Of a DNA stretch of 64,000 nt, positions 62,894 through 64,000 are shown one piece after another (positions within the stretch are counted from its first letter, which is position 1; every line of letters begins with the position of its first letter). The translations under genes were made by a program, and so were the position numbers. The notes under the pieces were generated by a model. That model saw nothing but the letters and a program-made list of their open reading frames with translations. It did not search any database and was not told where the DNA came from. This stretch comes from Fodinibius sp052060035 (lineage in GTDB: Bacteria > Bacteroidota > Rhodothermia > Balneolales > Balneolaceae). The stretch is taken from NCBI RefSeq assembly GCF_052060035.1, contig NZ_JBPOEA010000002.1:248001-312000 (forward strand). Direction: 5' to 3'.

Positions 62894-62932
62894 ATTTATG
62901 GGATAATACTGTAACTCTATTATCCCATAAAT
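62894..62932. terminator. Inverted repeat after the DUF2231-like gene
   Basis: A perfect 14-bp stem, ATTTATGGGATAAT (62894-62907) with ATTATCCCATAAAT (62919-62932), and an 11-base loop. It lies between the converted transcript end of the gene at 62967 and the efflux promoter. No clear U-run. Confidence 0.55.
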
Positions 62933-62966
62933 AGGGCAAAGTTTGCTTTGAGAATTCTTAGCTCAG

Positions 62967-63473
62967 TTATGTTAGTTGATTGAACAAAGGTACATAGAGA
63001 TAAGAGTTATGTTCCGGTATTATTTCAACATTACTCGTCTGGTTTTTGGGATGGAAAATCTTGCCTCCCTGATAAGCGGTATAAAGCAAAGCTCCCAGTG
63101 AAATTAATGCTGAGATAGCCAGTATTCCAAAGAGGGTGTTTTGCCAGCGAATATTATAGGAGAGGGCAAAAAATCCCACCGCACTTATTACCCCAGTTAA
63201 AATAGTGAACCAGAAGGCAATTTCAGCCGCTTCTTCGTGATCGTGAATCACATCATGAGAAGCCACATTTAACTCTTCTACAATATCTTCGGCCGCTTCG
63301 CCGGTTTCCATGGCTACATAGCTGCTCACAGCCCCGATCAGAAAGAAGGTAAGGGCAATTTGCAGTATAGAAGTATTCTTCTTGATCAATCCCCATACTA
63401 AGATCAGCAGGCCAAAACCAACACTGAAAATGGGAATATGATTGACGACGAGATGTAAATAATCAGCTTCCAT
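62967..63473 (-). CDS. DUF2231-like membrane protein
   Basis: 168 aa with four predicted helices. It begins YLHLVVNHIPIFSVGFGLLI, the His-bearing first helix typical of DUF2231-like proteins, with a further His-rich loop (NVASHDVIHDHEEAAEIAFW) that could bind heme or metal. Eighteen bases downstream of a CusA/CzcA-type pump gene, so probably part of a metal-efflux operon. Function unknown. Confidence 0.6.
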   Translation of the reverse strand: MEADYLHLVVNHIPIFSVGFGLLILVWGLIKKNTSILQIALTFFLIGAVSSYVAMETGEAAEDIVEELNVASHDVIHDHEEAAEIAFWFTILTGVISAVGFFALSYNIRWQNTLFGILAISALISLGALLYTAYQGGKIFHPKNQTSNVEIIPEHNSYLYVPLFNQLT

Positions 63474-63491
63474 AATAACTCCGTTTTAAGT

Positions 63492-64000
63492 TTAGAAGGA
63501 TTCCTCCTCCGATACTAGTTCTTTTCCTTTTTCCATCCAATGATAGACGGTGGGTAATACCAGCAGCGTAAGCAGTGTTGCTGTAACAAGACCCCCGACC
63601 ACTACCGAGGCCAACGGACGTTGTACTTCGGAACCGGGCCCAGTGTTAAAGGCCATCGGGATAAATCCGAGGCTGGCTACCAGGGCGGTCATCAGTACGG
63701 GACGTAAACGGTCGCTGGCTCCTTGGATGACGGCTGTTTTGAGGTCTTGTCCTTCTCTCCTCAGATCATTCAAATGAGAGACCAGAACAATACCGTTGAG
63801 CACGGCCACCCCGAACAGGGCCACAAAACCGATGCTGGCTGATACAGAGAGGTAGAGTCCTCTCATCCAGAGCATGAAAATACCTCCGGATAAGGCCATC
63901 GGGAGGTTGAGAAATATCAACAGGGTAAATCTGAACTTGCCAAACATCATATAAAGCAACCCAATAATAATTAATAACGAAATGGGTACCACGATGTAGA
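63492..64000 (-). CDS. Heavy-metal RND efflux pump, C-terminal end (CusA/CzcA-like, partial)
   Basis: The open frame runs through the right edge; about 169 codons are visible. It contains the last helices of the HME-RND family: ASIGFVALFGVAVLNGIVLV then SHLNDLR, ASDRLRPVLMTALVASLGFI then PMAFNTGPGSEVQRPLA, and LLTLLVLPTVYHWMEKG. It exports Cu(I)/Ag(I) or divalent metals; which ones cannot be told from this part. It fits the copper theme of this end of the window. Confidence 0.88.
   Translation of the reverse strand, partial: YIVVPISLLIIIGLLYMMFGKFRFTLLIFLNLPMALSGGIFMLWMRGLYLSVSASIGFVALFGVAVLNGIVLVSHLNDLRREGQDLKTAVIQGASDRLRPVLMTALVASLGFIPMAFNTGPGSEVQRPLASVVVGGLVTATLLTLLVLPTVYHWMEKGKELVSEEESF

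Noticed and set aside
1..64000. tRNA, rRNA, CRISPR array, riboswitch or prophage
   Set aside because: Reading both strands showed no tRNA-like cloverleaf with conserved arms, no spaced direct repeats, no riboswitch core, and no integrase or phage genes; small RNAs cannot be excluded by eye.

Overview
The window looks like chromosomal DNA of a marine or halophilic member of the Balneolota/Rhodothermota (FCB group). This is an inference. It rests on a C-terminal type IX secretion sorting domain on a giant surface protein, Sec-type lipoprotein (clade II) nitrous-oxide reductase, sparse Shine-Dalgarno sequences, and GTG/TTG starts. No rRNA, tRNA, CRISPR array or complete transposon was seen.

Region 1 (1-12045, all minus strand) is a surface-appendage locus. 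It has a 1736-aa Ig-repeat adhesin with a T9SS sorting domain, three overlapping DUF4402-like pilin genes, a fourth (probably major) pilin followed by an intrinsic terminator, a PapD-like chaperone, and a usher that starts at a GTG overlapping the chaperone stop and runs off the left edge. Region 2 (12228-15413) is a dTDP-rhamnose operon in the order rmlA-like, rmlD, rmlC, rmlB.

Region 3 (15543-53218) is mainly denitrification, NO defence and copper-protein metabolism. It holds an Rrf2 regulator, nosC-Z-(membrane protein)-L-D-F-Y, hemN, ppdK, ctaA, the Fe-S repair gene ric, and an aromatic amino-acid lyase section in which a TIM-barrel protein plus tyrosine phenol-lyase converges with tryptophanase. 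An operon follows with ADP-forming acyl-CoA synthetase, a polytopic His-rich membrane protein, a group III truncated globin, a cytochrome c'-like protein and small membrane proteins. Next come CopD-like, azurin, OsmC, NnrS-like, DUF59, DUF2249 and ferredoxin genes on the minus strand. Last are a degenerate ric paralogue, a SufR-like regulator, PrpD, a ComA-family protein, a triple-DUF2249 protein, and nirK-nirV-sco-cupredoxin-azurin.

Region 4 (53307-64000) is copper uptake and efflux. It holds an OprC/NosA-type TonB copper receptor with the CxxxM and HxM ligands, a Cys/His-rich secreted protein, a TetR regulator, a TolC-adaptor-RND operon whose pump gene carries a +1 frameshift, and the end of a CusA/CzcA-type pump.

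The most useful new observation is a shared 20-bp palindrome, consensus WTAAGACAAnnTTGTCTTAA. It lies just upstream of the rrf2 gene, ric, the acyl-CoA synthetase/globin operon, nirK, and the Cys-rich protein/copper receptor unit. It suggests one NO- or redox-sensing regulon, probably controlled by the Rrf2 protein, that links nitrite reduction, NO repair and copper acquisition. Three broken genes were found by reading through stops or frames: the RND pump (57265-60358), a DUF488 gene with two in-frame TAA codons (47793-48152), and a small secreted-protein gene with one in-frame TAA (56878-57165).
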